Below are positions 16,036-24,824 of a stretch of DNA of 64,000 nucleotides, one piece after another. The notes under the pieces were generated by a model. That model searched no databases. It was given only the letters and a program-made list of their open reading frames with translations, and had not been told where the DNA came from. The position numbers and the translations under genes were made by a program. The stretch is from Brevinema_A sp051649245 (GTDB lineage Bacteria > Spirochaetota > Brevinematia > Brevinematales > Brevinemataceae), in assembly GCA_051649245.1 (NCBI GenBank), contig JBOFGS010000008.1:1-64000 (forward strand), read 5' to 3'. The number at the start of each line of letters is the position of its first letter. Within the stretch, counting starts at the first letter, position 1.

Positions 16036-18288
16036 ATGAAACGATTGCTATTTTTATTATTGATCACTCTATTATCATGTTCTAGAACAGAGTTAATAGA
16101 CCAAGAACAAGTAAAATTTTCAGCTCTTGCAACACAGGGCGATTATCCTGATAAGGTTCAAATTACTTGGAGTCTTAATCCTTATTACAAATCATACCAA
16201 ATTTTTCGTGCTACAGGTGAATTTATTGGTGACCATGTGCCTATTTCTCCTCTTATAAAAGGAAATTCTTTTGTAGACTATAATACTATTCCAGGACAAA
16301 ATTATTATTATCATGTTGTTGCTTATAATCACAGTGATGCAGCCATTTTTCAAACTGATTCTGTTCTTGGATATGGAGGTATTTCAACTATCTTGCCTCC
16401 AAAAAATATTAATTCAATAAAAGCTGTTTCTAGTGATGAAATTCGTATTACTTGGGATTCTGTTCCTCAAGCAACAGCATACGCTATTTACCGTAGAATT
16501 TCTGGGCAAGATAATTATGCCTCTATCGGACAAACAGATTTTCCTTATTACTCTGATACCACAGCTATACCTGGTGTCCTTTATCAATATCGTATTGCAT
16601 CGATCGATACTTCAAGTTTTGAAGGAGCATTAAGTGCACCTGTAGAAGGATTAAGATTTGGTATTAGTGATAATATTTTTGCAACAGATGGGCAATTTGA
16701 TGATCAGATTGCTCTGTCTTGGGATCCTGTCTTATGTGCACAATCATATAATATTTATCGTTCTGTCAATGAAAAAATTCCTCAATTTATTGCAACGACA
16801 TCTTCAGATATCTATATAGATAAAGATGTATCCTTAAAACATGGGCAGCTTTATTATTATTGGGTTGAAGCAGTTGCTAAATCTAGTGATATGGCAGTAA
16901 GTCCTAAAAGTCGTGCCGAAACAGGTTATAAGCGTAGCTTAAGTGCTCCTGATCAATCTCCACAAATGAATTCTACTCAAATTGCTTCGGTGCAAGGTAT
17001 GGAAAAAAATCAGATTTCTTTAGCTTGGCAATCTGTTGATAATGCGTTATCCTATGATGTTTATCGTTCAGAATCGATAAAAGGTAATTACGAAAAAATT
17101 GCCACCGTAACAACAACTACTTACCAAGATAATCCACCTACGACTAGCTACACATATTTTTATACTTTGGTTGCTCTTAATGGTATCGAGAATGGGCCTA
17201 GAAGTAATCCTATAGAAGCTTGGACATTAAAAGCACCTTATCATATTCAAGGTTCTCGTTTTTATAGTGATAAAATTATTTTAACTTGGGATTCTGTTCC
17301 TCAAGCTAAATCGTATAACATTTATGATGCCATAAATGGTACAAAAATTGCCACCGTAACAACAAATATCTTTACAGAAAAAATTTTATTAGGGTCTCAA
17401 AATATGATCTCCAAGTCTTATAAAGTTTCTGTGATTAATAAAAACGATATAGAGAGTGATCTTTCTCAATCTGTAACAGCTATTGCTCAGAAAATACCAA
17501 CACCTTCTAATTTCAAAATTTTAAATAATAAAACAGATTCAGAAAAATTCTTGTCTTTAAGTTGGGATACTGTAGAAGGTGCTGAAAAATATAGAATATA
17601 TCGAGCAACGTATAAGCATCGCTTTGAGTCAAGAGATGATGCTGAACAACGATTTACTTTATTAACAGAACTGGATTCTTATGTGAAATTTTATCGAGAT
17701 CCTCTTACTAAGTTTCCATTGCGTCGTTATTTATATAAAATGGTTGCCGTAGATCCTTCTGGTAAAGAAAGTGAGCCTACAGATATTATTGAAGCCTATA
17801 GATATCCTAATGATATTAATGAATTTATCAGAGATGTAGATTATAGTATTTACTTTACGCAAGTACAAATTGATCGTTTTGGTTGGATGGGTCTTGAATC
17901 AAAAGTGAATGGGCGTGGAGGTGGATATTATGACTATGCATCAAAAATGGATTCGATCAGAAATAACTGGAGACAATTAACACAATTTGAAATCACTCTT
18001 CATGGTGATACCAAAATGGGTATTATTCTTAGTCCTATGGGTTCTTCGATGAATGGACCTATCGATATCACTGGTTTATATACAGGAGCTATTGAATACA
18101 TCGGTCTTCAAGCTTTAGATGGAGGAACTGTTGCCAATGGATCTATCAAAGCATCATATAATCATCCTTCACAAGGAAAATTAACCACTACAAGAACAGT
18201 CAGTGAGCTTAATGCGTTAATGATTACTATTAGACTTGGTGATGATCCCCCTTATGTGAAACCAAATCCTGATGATTACTTGCCTTAA
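16036..18288 (+). CDS. Large FN3-repeat lipoprotein
   Basis: 750 residues. Lipoprotein signal MKRLLFLLLITLLSCS with Cys15. About six FN3-like modules follow, with cores near residues 41, 138, 232, 332, 416 and 510, for example ITWDSVPQATAYAIYRR, LAWQSVDNALSYDVYRS, LTWDSVPQAKSYNIYDA and LSWDTVEGAEKYRIYRA. Two exact 23-base DNA repeats link modules (16450/17284 and 17094/17343), a sign of module shuffling. The last 150 residues form a different, unrecognised beta-rich domain (from NEFIRDVDYSIYF on). It is the second gene of the operon and ends at a strong terminator. Probably an outer-surface or periplasmic adhesin-like protein; the ligand is unknown. Confidence 0.8.
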   Translation: MKRLLFLLLITLLSCSRTELIDQEQVKFSALATQGDYPDKVQITWSLNPYYKSYQIFRATGEFIGDHVPISPLIKGNSFVDYNTIPGQNYYYHVVAYNHSDAAIFQTDSVLGYGGISTILPPKNINSIKAVSSDEIRITWDSVPQATAYAIYRRISGQDNYASIGQTDFPYYSDTTAIPGVLYQYRIASIDTSSFEGALSAPVEGLRFGISDNIFATDGQFDDQIALSWDPVLCAQSYNIYRSVNEKIPQFIATTSSDIYIDKDVSLKHGQLYYYWVEAVAKSSDMAVSPKSRAETGYKRSLSAPDQSPQMNSTQIASVQGMEKNQISLAWQSVDNALSYDVYRSESIKGNYEKIATVTTTTYQDNPPTTSYTYFYTLVALNGIENGPRSNPIEAWTLKAPYHIQGSRFYSDKIILTWDSVPQAKSYNIYDAINGTKIATVTTNIFTEKILLGSQNMISKSYKVSVINKNDIESDLSQSVTAIAQKIPTPSNFKILNNKTDSEKFLSLSWDTVEGAEKYRIYRATYKHRFESRDDAEQRFTLLTELDSYVKFYRDPLTKFPLRRYLYKMVAVDPSGKESEPTDIIEAYRYPNDINEFIRDVDYSIYFTQVQIDRFGWMGLESKVNGRGGGYYDYASKMDSIRNNWRQLTQFEITLHGDTKMGIILSPMGSSMNGPIDITGLYTGAIEYIGLQALDGGTVANGSIKASYNHPSQGKLTTTRTVSELNALMITIRLGDDPPYVKPNPDDYLP
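16450..16472 (+). repeat. Direct repeat A, copy 1
   Basis: Exact 23-base match to 17284-17306, encoding the TWDSVPQA core of an FN3 module. Confidence 0.9.
17094..17116 (+). repeat. Direct repeat B, copy 1
   Basis: Exact 23-base match to 17343-17365, encoding KIATVTT in two neighbouring FN3 modules. Confidence 0.9.
17284..17306 (+). repeat. Direct repeat A, copy 2
   Basis: Second copy of the 23-base sequence found at 16450-16472. Confidence 0.9.
17343..17365 (+). repeat. Direct repeat B, copy 2
   Basis: Second copy of the 23-base sequence found at 17094-17116. Confidence 0.9.
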
Positions 18289-18290
18289 TA

Positions 18291-18330
18291 AATATAAAAA
18301 CACCCTATCAACGTAGGGTGTTTTTATATT
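18291..18330. terminator. Terminator after the FN3 lipoprotein operon
   Basis: 17-base stem with ACACCCTA / TAGGGTGT at its core, six-base loop, A and T flanks. Confidence 0.92.
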
Positions 18331-18388
18331 TGAGATAAATTGTAATATGTTTTTCTACAAGAATATATTCTGAATGATAACGAATATA

Positions 18389-18601
18389 TCATTTTTGTAA
18401 CATATATTCTTTATTAATCTTATTTCTCAGATTAGTAATTAATTCGACTGTATCCATATTATTAGAAAAAATAAAAAATAGTAATTCTTGTATTTGAGGT
18501 ATTAATGAGATCAATATTCTTGCTATATAACACTTTGAATAAATATCAAATTTTTTAAGGTGCTTATATTCAAATTTCTTACTGAAATAATCATGTGACA
18601 T
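18389..18601 (-). CDS. Small hypothetical protein coupled to gyrB
   Basis: 70 residues, lysine- and isoleucine-rich (MSHDYFSKKFEYKHLKKFD...). Its ATG lies 2 bases after the gyrB stop codon, so translation could restart there; there is no separate ribosome site. The middle (ARILISLIPQIQELLFFIF) is hydrophobic enough for one amphipathic or membrane helix. I recognise no family. It fills most of the 270-base space before the FN3 terminator, which otherwise would be an untranslated tail. It may be real or a chance ORF. Confidence 0.4.
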   Translation of the reverse strand: MSHDYFSKKFEYKHLKKFDIYSKCYIARILISLIPQIQELLFFIFSNNMDTVELITNLRNKINKEYMLQK

Positions 18602-18603
18602 TA

Positions 18604-20571
18604 TTATCCAATATCGTCAATATTTGTTACAAAGTCAGCTCCAGATAAAATAAATTTTTTCTTTTCATCTGGGCTACCTCCTTCACTCATTAACAACTCA
18701 ATTTTTTTACGAGTTAGTGATTCATCTTGAATTTCAACACGACGCAGTTTACGTGTTGTTGGATCCATTGTAGTTTCCCAAAGTTGATCAGGATTCATTT
18801 CACCAAGTCCTTTATATCGTTGGAGCTCTATTTTTTTATCCATAAATCGTTTACTTTTCATTATTTCATCTTTTTCACCATCAGAGTATAAATAGACAGT
18901 ATCTTTACCTGCACTAATTTTATATAAAGGAGGTTGTGCAATATATAAATAACCTTCTTGAATTAGCTCAGGCATAAAACGATAAAAGAATGTTAACAGT
19001 AAAATTTGAATATGAGAACCATCCACATCTGCGTCAGTCATGATGATTACTTTATGATAGCGAAGCTTTTCAAGATAGTCCTCATTTTGGTGGAAAGAGG
19101 GTTGAATCCCTAAAGAAGCAAAAATCATTTTTATTATTTCACTTTTGAGAGCATCTTGTTTTTTTGCAACGTTTAAGATTTTACCACGAACTGGTAAAAT
19201 TGCTTGTATTTCACGATTACGGCCTTGTTTTGCAGAACCACCAGCAGAATCTCCTTCTACAATAAATAATTCTTTTTTTTCAGGATCACGACTTGTACAG
19301 TCTGCTAATTTCCCTGCAAGCATTGTTAATGCTTCTTTCCTTTTAATTTTTCCAGAACGGGAATTTTCTAAAGCACGTTGAGCAGATTCAATAGCTTCCA
19401 TTTCTTTAATGGCTTTTTCGAGAATCTGTATCATGATTTCTTTATTTTTTTCTAAGAAGTTTGCTAATGTATTTTCTACTAAATTTCTGATAATACCAGT
19501 TGTTTTTGCTGGTTCTGTAAGCTTATCTTTTGTTTGGCCTTTAAATTCTGCATTTGGAATACGTGTGTTTACAATACAAGTCAATCCAATTGATAAACTT
19601 TTTTTTGAAATTAAGGATCCTTTTTTATCTAATTTCAAACGTTCTGAATATTGTTTCATTAATTTTTCATAAGCATACCAAAATCCATCAACATGAAGTC
19701 CATGACTCTTTGTATGGATTGTATTGACGTAACTTAATAAAATAGGATCGTCGTTTGATATTCTGTATTGTAAAGCGATATCAATCGAAATCCCTTGATC
19801 ATGACCAACAATTCGGATAGGATCTTCAAAAAGCACAGGAATATTAGCATTCATATCTTCTTTAAGAAATTGGAAAGTACCATTTTCATAATAAAATTCG
19901 ATGGTATTACTTTCTTCATTATTGCTTCCTTCTTCATCGTGTTTCAATAAATTTATAAAAGTAATTCTCAAACCGGGATTTAAAAAAGCACTTTGTTTGA
20001 GACGGCTGATTAAAATATCAGGTGTAAAGTGATTGACATCATGAAAAATATCATGATCCAAACGAAATCTTATCGTTGTTCCAACAAGATTTGTTTTGCC
20101 AATTTCATGGAGCTCAACAGCTTTAATACCTTTTTCGTAACGAATTTGAAGGATTTTTTTATCACGATGCACATCTACTTCCATAAATTCTGATAACGCA
20201 TTGACAGCTGATAAACCTACACCGTGCAATCCACCTGATACTTGGTATGAATCTCTATCAAATTTACCACCTGCATGTAATTTTGTCATCACAAGTTCAA
20301 TAGCAGATACTTTTTCTATTGGATGCAGATCTGTTGGAATACCACGACCATCATCCATCACTTCTAAGATACTATTAGGATGAAGCGTTACAGTAATATG
20401 CTGTGCATGTCCTGCAAGGTGTTCATCAACTGAGTTGTCAATGATCTCAAAGGCACAATGATGATAGCCTTCAATACTTCTATCTCCAATGTACATATCA
20501 GGACGCATTCTAATATTATCAGGAAAATCTAATGCAATAATAGATGAAGCAGAGTAATTATTGGTACTCAT
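18604..20571 (-). CDS. gyrB: DNA gyrase subunit B (type IIA topoisomerase ATPase subunit)
   Basis: 655 residues, the length of non-proteobacterial GyrB. The GHKL ATPase domain shows EIIDNSVDEHLAGH, DDGRGIPTDLHP, LHAGGKFDRDSYQVSGGLHGVG; the Toprim domain shows FIVEGDSAGGSAKQGR and TDADVDGSHI; and the end has LQRYKGLGEMNPDQLWETTMDP. These forms favour GyrB over ParE, though a ParE role cannot be excluded, as no gyrA or parC is adjacent. One oddity is RPDMYIG where nearly all family members have RPGMYIG. It lies between a HAD hydrolase (26 bases upstream) and a small coupled ORF on the minus strand. AGAGG precedes the ATG. Confidence 0.92.
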   Translation of the reverse strand: MSTNNYSASSIIALDFPDNIRMRPDMYIGDRSIEGYHHCAFEIIDNSVDEHLAGHAQHITVTLHPNSILEVMDDGRGIPTDLHPIEKVSAIELVMTKLHAGGKFDRDSYQVSGGLHGVGLSAVNALSEFMEVDVHRDKKILQIRYEKGIKAVELHEIGKTNLVGTTIRFRLDHDIFHDVNHFTPDILISRLKQSAFLNPGLRITFINLLKHDEEGSNNEESNTIEFYYENGTFQFLKEDMNANIPVLFEDPIRIVGHDQGISIDIALQYRISNDDPILLSYVNTIHTKSHGLHVDGFWYAYEKLMKQYSERLKLDKKGSLISKKSLSIGLTCIVNTRIPNAEFKGQTKDKLTEPAKTTGIIRNLVENTLANFLEKNKEIMIQILEKAIKEMEAIESAQRALENSRSGKIKRKEALTMLAGKLADCTSRDPEKKELFIVEGDSAGGSAKQGRNREIQAILPVRGKILNVAKKQDALKSEIIKMIFASLGIQPSFHQNEDYLEKLRYHKVIIMTDADVDGSHIQILLLTFFYRFMPELIQEGYLYIAQPPLYKISAGKDTVYLYSDGEKDEIMKSKRFMDKKIELQRYKGLGEMNPDQLWETTMDPTTRKLRRVEIQDESLTRKKIELLMSEGGSPDEKKKFILSGADFVTNIDDIG

Positions 20572-20597
20572 GATAAAACCTCTTTAATAAATTTTAT

Positions 20598-21245
20598 TTA
20601 AAAATTTCTATTTTTTTTCGGGTATCCAGGACGAATAATTCCATTGGACTCAACCGTAAACGCTTCTTCTGCAAGAGTAAGGAGCGGCATGTCATGATCT
20701 GAATCTGAATACATTTTTTTGATTGTGTATGTTTCATTTGGGTAGTACGTTTTCATATATTGATATAATCGTTGAACTTTTTCTTCGTGTTTGCAATTTT
20801 CACCAATTATTTTTATGGTTGCTGTATTATAATTAATGGCGAAAATTGTACCAATCAAAAAATCACAAGGTATCAGATCTTGAATTTTTGTTAACATAAT
20901 TTCAGGGGATGCAGAAATAATCCCAATAGTATAACCATGTTCACGATCTTTTTTTAGTTGTTTTACCACATCAGGAAAAAAATTATTTTTTTCTTTTTCC
21001 CAGAAATCAATCATGATTTTCTCCCAATCATGGGGAGAAAAAGTAGTGATCACACGATATATATTTTGTTTAAATGTTATTTTATTATTTATTTTGAAGA
21101 TATATTTTGTAATTGTCCATAAAATCTGCCAAAAATATGGATACGTTTGTTTTGAATAATTTTTGAAAAGGAATTTTAGTACGCGAACACCTGTATCACC
21201 ATTATAAATAGTTCTGTCAAAATCATACAATGATAATTTAAGCAC
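20598..21245 (-). CDS. HAD-superfamily phosphatase, IB-type
   Basis: 215 residues of the phosphoserine-phosphatase-like HAD subgroup. Motif I is YDFDRTIYNGD with nucleophile Asp8 and acid Asp10; motif II is the Ser of GIISASPE; motif III Lys is in the CKHEEKVQRL region; motif IV is MYSDSDHDMPLL. Helical cap residues lie between motifs I and II. Such proteins release phosphate from small metabolites or lipid head groups; the substrate is not evident. I chose GTG at 21245 because GGAGGA lies 4 bases before it; the ATG at 21260 has no ribosome site. First gene of the unit HAD-gyrB. Confidence 0.8.
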   Translation of the reverse strand: MLKLSLYDFDRTIYNGDTGVRVLKFLFKNYSKQTYPYFWQILWTITKYIFKINNKITFKQNIYRVITTFSPHDWEKIMIDFWEKEKNNFFPDVVKQLKKDREHGYTIGIISASPEIMLTKIQDLIPCDFLIGTIFAINYNTATIKIIGENCKHEEKVQRLYQYMKTYYPNETYTIKKMYSDSDHDMPLLTLAEEAFTVESNGIIRPGYPKKNRNF

Positions 21246-21293
21246 AAATTCCTCCAGCATGATAGTAATTATTAAACTGTTAAACTAATAATA

Positions 21294-21322
21294 ATTTTAT
21301 CATATTTTTATTTAATTTGCAA
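21294..21322 (-). promoter_or_regulatory. Promoter for the HAD-gyrB unit
   Basis: Minus strand: TTGCAA (21317-21322), 17-base spacer, TAAAAT (21294-21299). Confidence 0.6.
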
Positions 21323-21437
21323 ATAATCACAGCTTGATAAAAAGTTGATTTTTAAATCAAAAAGATTTAAAATCTATAGATCAAAAAATAAATCGTGTCA
21401 ATAACTTTTATTAAAATATAAAATGTTTGGAGGAATT

Positions 21438-22955
21438 ATGTTACATTTTATTAAAAATACTATCTTATGCTTAAGTAGTTTGTTTGTGCTTTCTTGTGCT
21501 TCAAACCAAACACTCGTGAGTTACAATGATGTCAACGGAAAAACAGTCAATGTTTCTTTAAATCAAGCAATGGAAAGCTTGGAGTATGTACTTTCCGGAG
21601 TCTCTCCAGAAGATATGTCATTTTTTGAATCCGATAGAGATTTATTAAAAAGGGTTGTCGGTTCTGCGGTATTAGATATGGATTTGTATACTATTGATGC
21701 TCTTATGATATCAAACTTTAAAGCTGATCCTCTTTATCAGGAAAGTTTGCAAAAACAAACCGAACTATTGCCTTATTTGTTTGCTGCCGAAAAAGGTCGT
21801 GAAGAAATTACTAAAAATATTTATAAAACAAAAGTGCAAGTTGCCGAAGTCTATCAAATTATGTTCACTAATAAAGATATTTCTAATTCGGTGTCATCAT
21901 CTCAAGGTACTAATACTATGACTGCAGAAGAAATTATTGCTCAGTTAAAAACATCTACTAATCTTGTTGAAGATTTTATAATGCTTGCGATGACATATTC
22001 TGAAGAGCCTGTAGGTAGTCAAACAGGTGGTTATCTTGGTTATGTCCAAAAAGGCTCTCGAACAGATATTGATGATGTTTTGTTTACAAAAACAGCAGAT
22101 GGATTGTATCCTCAAATTGTTGAAGGAAAATTTGGTCAATATATTCTTTATATAAAAACAAAAGCAAAATCAATAAATCTAGAACAAGCTCAACAAGAAA
22201 ATATTCCTGTTGATGGCAATCAAATTCTTGCTCAATATCTTGATAAACAAATCACTCTTGGATTTACATTAGTAGATGACGATAAAATTGTTATTAATAA
22301 TAAAACAAATTTAATCTCAGAATTATCAAGTAAAACAAAACTTGTGACTGTTTTTGGAAAAAAATATACACTTGATGATCTTATTTTACCTCTTCAATCT
22401 CAAGGTATGTTACCTATCGAAACCATGCCAACTCCTGATACAATACTTAAATCACTTGTATCTCCTATAAACCCTGCAAAACCAAGTCAACAACTGTATA
22501 GAGTAGCATCTGTTCTAAAAGGATATTCATCATCTATCAATAATAATAAAGAATTTAAAAAAATCAAGCAAATTGAGCTGAGAAACGTTGAATTTCAGAA
22601 TGCGATTCCTATTTTGTCAGAGATTGTCTTTAAAGATTTGGTTACCAATATTTCTGATGCAGAAGCTCAAAAGTTTTATAAGGAACATCCTGATCAACGT
22701 CCTATCATACGATTTAATGATAAAGATGAACCCATCTACGGTACCTTTGCTCAATCAAAAGACGAAATTAAACAAAAAATTATCAGTGAACAAGCTAGAA
22801 AAATCCAAGATAACTATCGCTCAACATTAGATCAAAAATATAATGTTGTTTGGAATGAAAAATCATTAGACAAATTATTGGCTAAGATTCAAAAAGACTA
22901 TGGATTCTCTGATCAAATTTCATCTATATCAGAAGTAGATGAAATTCAAGAATAA
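21438..22955 (+). CDS. PpiC-type (parvulin) peptidyl-prolyl isomerase lipoprotein
   Basis: 505 residues. Lipoprotein signal ending LFVLSCAS, so it is anchored on the outer face of a membrane. Residues about 130-240 resemble a parvulin rotamase: VAEVYQIMFTN at the start, an AEEIIAQLKTSTNLVEDFIMLAMTYSEEP helix, QTGGYLGYVQKG, and GQYILYIKTKAK at the end, as in PrsA and SurA. This places it in folding of exported proteins. The flanking helical regions (20-125 and 300-505) would form the chaperone part. I use ATG 21438, just after GGAGGAATT. A long hairpin (22967-23012) separates it from rnr. Isomerase activity is inferred, not certain, because the sequence is divergent. Confidence 0.72.
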   Translation: MLHFIKNTILCLSSLFVLSCASNQTLVSYNDVNGKTVNVSLNQAMESLEYVLSGVSPEDMSFFESDRDLLKRVVGSAVLDMDLYTIDALMISNFKADPLYQESLQKQTELLPYLFAAEKGREEITKNIYKTKVQVAEVYQIMFTNKDISNSVSSSQGTNTMTAEEIIAQLKTSTNLVEDFIMLAMTYSEEPVGSQTGGYLGYVQKGSRTDIDDVLFTKTADGLYPQIVEGKFGQYILYIKTKAKSINLEQAQQENIPVDGNQILAQYLDKQITLGFTLVDDDKIVINNKTNLISELSSKTKLVTVFGKKYTLDDLILPLQSQGMLPIETMPTPDTILKSLVSPINPAKPSQQLYRVASVLKGYSSSINNNKEFKKIKQIELRNVEFQNAIPILSEIVFKDLVTNISDAEAQKFYKEHPDQRPIIRFNDKDEPIYGTFAQSKDEIKQKIISEQARKIQDNYRSTLDQKYNVVWNEKSLDKLLAKIQKDYGFSDQISSISEVDEIQE

Positions 22956-22966
22956 ATATTGAAAGA

Positions 22967-23012
22967 AATTGATGATAAATAGTATTCGGAGTAATCCTAT
23001 TTATCATCAATT
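22967..23012. other. Long RNA hairpin before rnr
   Basis: Perfect 16-base arms (22967-22982 with 22997-23012) around a 14-base loop. It is followed by only a short U-poor stretch and then the rnr ribosome site, so it may be a weak terminator or a processing/attenuation structure. Confidence 0.6.
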
Positions 23013-23036
23013 CTTAATATTAAAAGGAGTATTTAC

Positions 23037-24812
23037 TTGATTGAGCGAATTCAAAAATATCTAGTAAAAAAAGCTGAAACAAGATTGGAAACATTATATC
23101 GTCATTTTAATATCGTTAAGAATCATGATAAAGATATGATCAAAAAAATACTTGAAGAGCTTCACACAACAGGATTGATCAAACTGGATTTAAATAAAAA
23201 AATTATCAAAATACCTAATTTTACTCCATCTTTTCGAGAGCCATACCAAAAAAATCAGGATCGGCGACATCGACCTCATTCTCGTAACGATGCTAATGTA
23301 AAACCAAAAGTATTTTTTGCAGATGCTTCATCTGATGTGACTGTTATTTCTGAAAAATATGCGTTGCCTAATCGTCAATTTCATTTGTCTGTACTAAAAG
23401 AAATTTCAAATAAAATTTGGGAATCTCAAGAAGATTCTGATTACCATCGTGAAAATTTAAAAAATCATTTTGTTATTACTATTGATGGTGCTGATTCAAA
23501 GGATCTTGATGATGGTGTAAGCATCTCCAAATCATTCTTTGGTAAATGGACACTAGGGGTACACATTGCTGATGTCTCTTACTATGTCGCTAAAAATTCA
23601 GCTCTTGATAAAGAAGCTCAGGTTCGTGCCAATAGCTATTATTTGATCGATACTGTTATTCCAATGCTACCTGAAGAATTATCCAACCAACTTTGTAGTT
23701 TGAATCCTCATGAAGACAAAAAATCTATGACTATTTTTATGGACTTTAATAATCAAGGACAAATGCTCAATTATCGTATTACTCCTTCAATGATCAATTC
23801 CTCTTATCGAATGACTTATGATCGTGTTGAAGAGATCATCAACGGATCTCCTGAAAAAGATCCACAACTTGCTAAAACTATCAAACTTATGGATCAATTA
23901 TTTCGTATTTTGAATAAAAAACGGATGAAAGACGGAACGGTTGATTTTAATTTTCGAGAAAGAAAAGTTAAGCTTGATGAATTAGGTAATCCCATTAAAA
24001 TTTATCGAAAAGATCGATTAGACTCAGAGCGATTAATTGAAGAATTTATGCTTTCCGCTAACCAAGCAGCAGGTGATTTTTTAACTAAAAAAGGATTAGG
24101 GCTATATCGTATCCATGATGTTCCTCCTCCTGAAAAATATACAAATCTAAGAAAATTTGCAGCAAAACGAGGTGTCAATCTCCCTGAAGTGCCAAAGCCA
24201 AATGATATTCAAGATTTTATTTTATCCTTAGCTAATTCGCCTATCCAAATGAGTGGAGAAATTTTAGCGTTACGATCTATGGCACAAGCATCTTATCATT
24301 ATGAAAATATTGGGCATTTTGGATTAGGGTTTGAAAAATATGCACACTTTACCTCGCCAATCCGTCGTTATGCGGATTTGATCGTACATCGTATCATTAA
24401 ACATTTCTTGTTTTCTTCAGATAAACCATCTATTTATCCTGAAAATGCTTTAGGTGTTATTTCACAACACATCTCTGCACAAGAACGTATAGCAATGGAA
24501 GCAGAACGTGATTTGATGAAAATAAAATCTGTTCGCTATATGGAGCCTTTTGTAGGAGAGATATTTGATGGTACAATTAGTTCTATTGCAAATTTTGGTA
24601 TTTTTATCGAAATGAATGATACAGGCATAGAAGCCTTAATTCGTTTTGCAGAAATGGATGAATTTATCATTTTTAATGAAGAAGAATTAACAGCACAAAA
24701 TCGTTCCGGTAGTAAAAAATATTTTTTAGGCAAACCGATTAAAATTTGTATCACTAAAGTAAATACAGAACGAGGCTTTATTGATGCTATAGAATACATA
24801 GAAAAAATATAA
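23037..24812 (+). CDS. rnr: Ribonuclease R (RNB family), short form
   Basis: 591 residues. A 3'-5' exoribonuclease with the RNB catalytic domain (about 140-480): metal-binding Asp cluster in GADSKDLDDGVSIS (Asp153-159), RMTYDRVEEII, and the signature HFTSPIRRYADLIVHRII. A C-terminal S1 RNA-binding domain follows (GEIFDGTISSIANFGIFIEM). The N-terminus has a helix-turn-helix-like region (1-60) but, unlike E. coli RNase R (813 residues), almost no room for the two cold-shock domains: only a basic linker (KNQDRRHRPHSRND). The start is TTG, 7 bases after AAGGAG. It opens the series rnr-lgt-mutL-lipoprotein-spoIIM-like-alr. Confidence 0.9.
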   Translation: MIERIQKYLVKKAETRLETLYRHFNIVKNHDKDMIKKILEELHTTGLIKLDLNKKIIKIPNFTPSFREPYQKNQDRRHRPHSRNDANVKPKVFFADASSDVTVISEKYALPNRQFHLSVLKEISNKIWESQEDSDYHRENLKNHFVITIDGADSKDLDDGVSISKSFFGKWTLGVHIADVSYYVAKNSALDKEAQVRANSYYLIDTVIPMLPEELSNQLCSLNPHEDKKSMTIFMDFNNQGQMLNYRITPSMINSSYRMTYDRVEEIINGSPEKDPQLAKTIKLMDQLFRILNKKRMKDGTVDFNFRERKVKLDELGNPIKIYRKDRLDSERLIEEFMLSANQAAGDFLTKKGLGLYRIHDVPPPEKYTNLRKFAAKRGVNLPEVPKPNDIQDFILSLANSPIQMSGEILALRSMAQASYHYENIGHFGLGFEKYAHFTSPIRRYADLIVHRIIKHFLFSSDKPSIYPENALGVISQHISAQERIAMEAERDLMKIKSVRYMEPFVGEIFDGTISSIANFGIFIEMNDTGIEALIRFAEMDEFIIFNEEELTAQNRSGSKKYFLGKPIKICITKVNTERGFIDAIEYIEKI

Positions 24813-24824
24813 GAGGTATTCCTT

